NCBI GenBank assembly: GCA_025356055.1
Contig: JANXUU010000128.1
Span: forward strand, 1-64,000
Source of the DNA: Sphingomonas sp.
GTDB lineage: Bacteria > Pseudomonadota > Alphaproteobacteria > Sphingomonadales > Sphingomonadaceae
DNA: 64,000 nucleotides
Reading direction: 5' to 3'
Below, one piece after another: positions 63,389-64,000 of this stretch. Numbering within the stretch: the stretch's first letter is position 1; each line of letters begins with the position of its first letter. The position numbers were made by a program, and so were the translations under genes. The notes beneath the pieces were generated by a model that saw only the letters and a list, made by a program, of their open reading frames with translations, did not search any database and had not been told where the DNA came from.

Positions 63389-64000
63389 CAACCGTCTTTC
63401 GAGGTGATCGAGCGTTCCTCGACAATCGCGAGACCGTAGCCCGACAAGCCGACGGGGGCGTGGCGGGTGTTGGTCAGCAGGATCATGTCGTGGATGCCGA
63501 GCGCGGCGAGGATCTGTGCGCCGATGCCGTAGCTGCGCATCTCGTCGCCATCGCCCGCGCCCTTGCCCGCACGCTGGTCGATCGCACGCGCGAGGCGACC
63601 GGGAGCGGCGGCGTGGAGGGTGACGAGGACGCCGCGGCCCTCCTCCTCGATCATCCGCATCGCGCCCTGCAAAAGCCCGCTGCGCTCACCCGCTTCGGCG
63701 AAGAGGTCGGCAAACAGGTCGATCGCGTGCATCCGCACGAGCGTCGGGGCCGAGGTGTCGAGCGCGCCGTGGACGAGCGCGATCTGCTCGGCGCCGTCGG
63801 CCTTGTCGCGAAAGACGTTCACCGTCCACGCGGCACCGCGCGCACTGGTAAAGTGCGTCTCGGCGACGCGTTCGACCATGTGGTCCTTCTTCAGGCGGTA
63901 AGCGATGAGGTCGCGGATGGTGCCGATCTTGAGGCCGTGGGTGGCGGCAAACTCCATCAGATCGTCGAGCCGCGCCATCGTGCCGTCTTCGCGCATGATT
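63388..64000 (-). CDS. ribB: 3,4-dihydroxy-2-butanone-4-phosphate synthase, C-terminal part
   Basis: The gene runs off the window end; the visible 204 or so residues are the C-terminal half of a RibBA-like protein. '[32 protein letters not shown]' is the usual linker after the DHBP synthase domain. The following GTP-cyclohydrolase II-like domain is degenerate: the zinc-binding Cys cluster and the usual GD-x-GS-x-RCDC block are missing, and only the fold ('[25 protein letters not shown]') remains. Only the RibB activity is expected. Coupled to ribH. Confidence 0.9.
   Translation of the reverse strand, partial: IMREDGTMARLDDLMEFAATHGLKIGTIRDLIAYRLKKDHMVERVAETHFTSARGAAWTVNVFRDKADGAEQIALVHGALDTSAPTLVRMHAIDLFADLFAEAGERSGLLQGAMRMIEEEGRGVLVTLHAAAPGRLARAIDQRAGKGAGDGDEMRSYGIGAQILAALGIHDMILLTNTRHAPVGLSGYGLAIVEERSITSKDG

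Overview
The window is chromosomal DNA of a high-GC alphaproteobacterium, almost certainly a member of the Sphingomonadaceae or a close relative. The evidence is the gene families and their pairing: a DUF4167 protein next to prmC-prfA, the CBP3 (cytochrome bc1 chaperone)/BamE divergent pair, COQ9, the order rnd-lptC-lptA-lptB-rpoN, DivK with DUF3572, a RibB with a degenerate GTP-cyclohydrolase II domain, and two large TonB-dependent receptors. Coding density is very high, with many ATGA or TGATG couplings and frequent GTG or TTG starts. I see no tRNA or rRNA gene, no CRISPR array, no insertion sequence and no prophage.

Layout. 1-8.5 kb: CBS-domain protein, thioesterase, DUF4167 protein, then the translation block hisS-prfA-prmC, an M61 peptidase and pyrophosphatase. 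8.5-17.3 kb: TonB receptor, amidase, small transporters, an aspartic protease, ispG and an S1/P1 nuclease. 17.3-19.6 kb: a tightly coupled operon of SPFH protein, ribbon-helix-helix protein, alpha/beta hydrolase and small membrane protein, preceded by a tandem 11-bp repeat. 19.7-25.4 kb: isoaspartyl peptidase and an overlapping reverse-strand series (FemAB-like acyltransferase, GDPD, RidA; SDR, HAD, DUF177, CBP3). 25.4-32.3 kb: bamE, kynA with a kynureninase-like enzyme, then TetR/TonB receptor/MFS, which looks like a regulated uptake unit. 32.4-44.4 kb: a large hybrid sensor kinase, dnaN, a toxin-antitoxin pair, a phasin-like protein, recF, a DEAD-box helicase and gyrB, a scattered version of the classical dnaN-recF-gyrB cluster. 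44.5-50.3 kb: nuclease-fold protein, rpoN, the Lpt genes, rnd and a Gly-rich double cold-shock protein. 50.4-56 kb: acetyltransferase, amidohydrolase, ATP-dependent DNA ligase, a repeat-rich gene-free stretch, an ArsR/SRPBCC pair, and rpmG (too short for the ORF track). 56-64 kb: divK, DUF3572, feoA-feoB-ssb, COQ9, an EamA transporter, old yellow enzyme, SOUL protein, and ribH with the 3' part of ribB at the window edge.

The most notable points are: (1) several genes whose reading frame, homologous N-terminus and, in one case, Shine-Dalgarno sequence point to start codons that are not ATG, GTG or TTG (CTG for the MFS transporter, ATC for the old yellow enzyme, possibly ATT for the DEAD-box helicase, and no good canonical start for the MazF-like toxin); (2) a hisS gene whose 3' end has markedly lower GC than the rest; (3) a frameshifted alpha/beta-hydrolase remnant between the helicase and gyrB; (4) several clear operators placed over start codons or -10 regions (ArsR, Fur/feoA, TetR, toxin-antitoxin); (5) seven convergent gene pairs that share exactly four bases at their stop codons. 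All functional calls come from reading the translated sequence; no database search was run.
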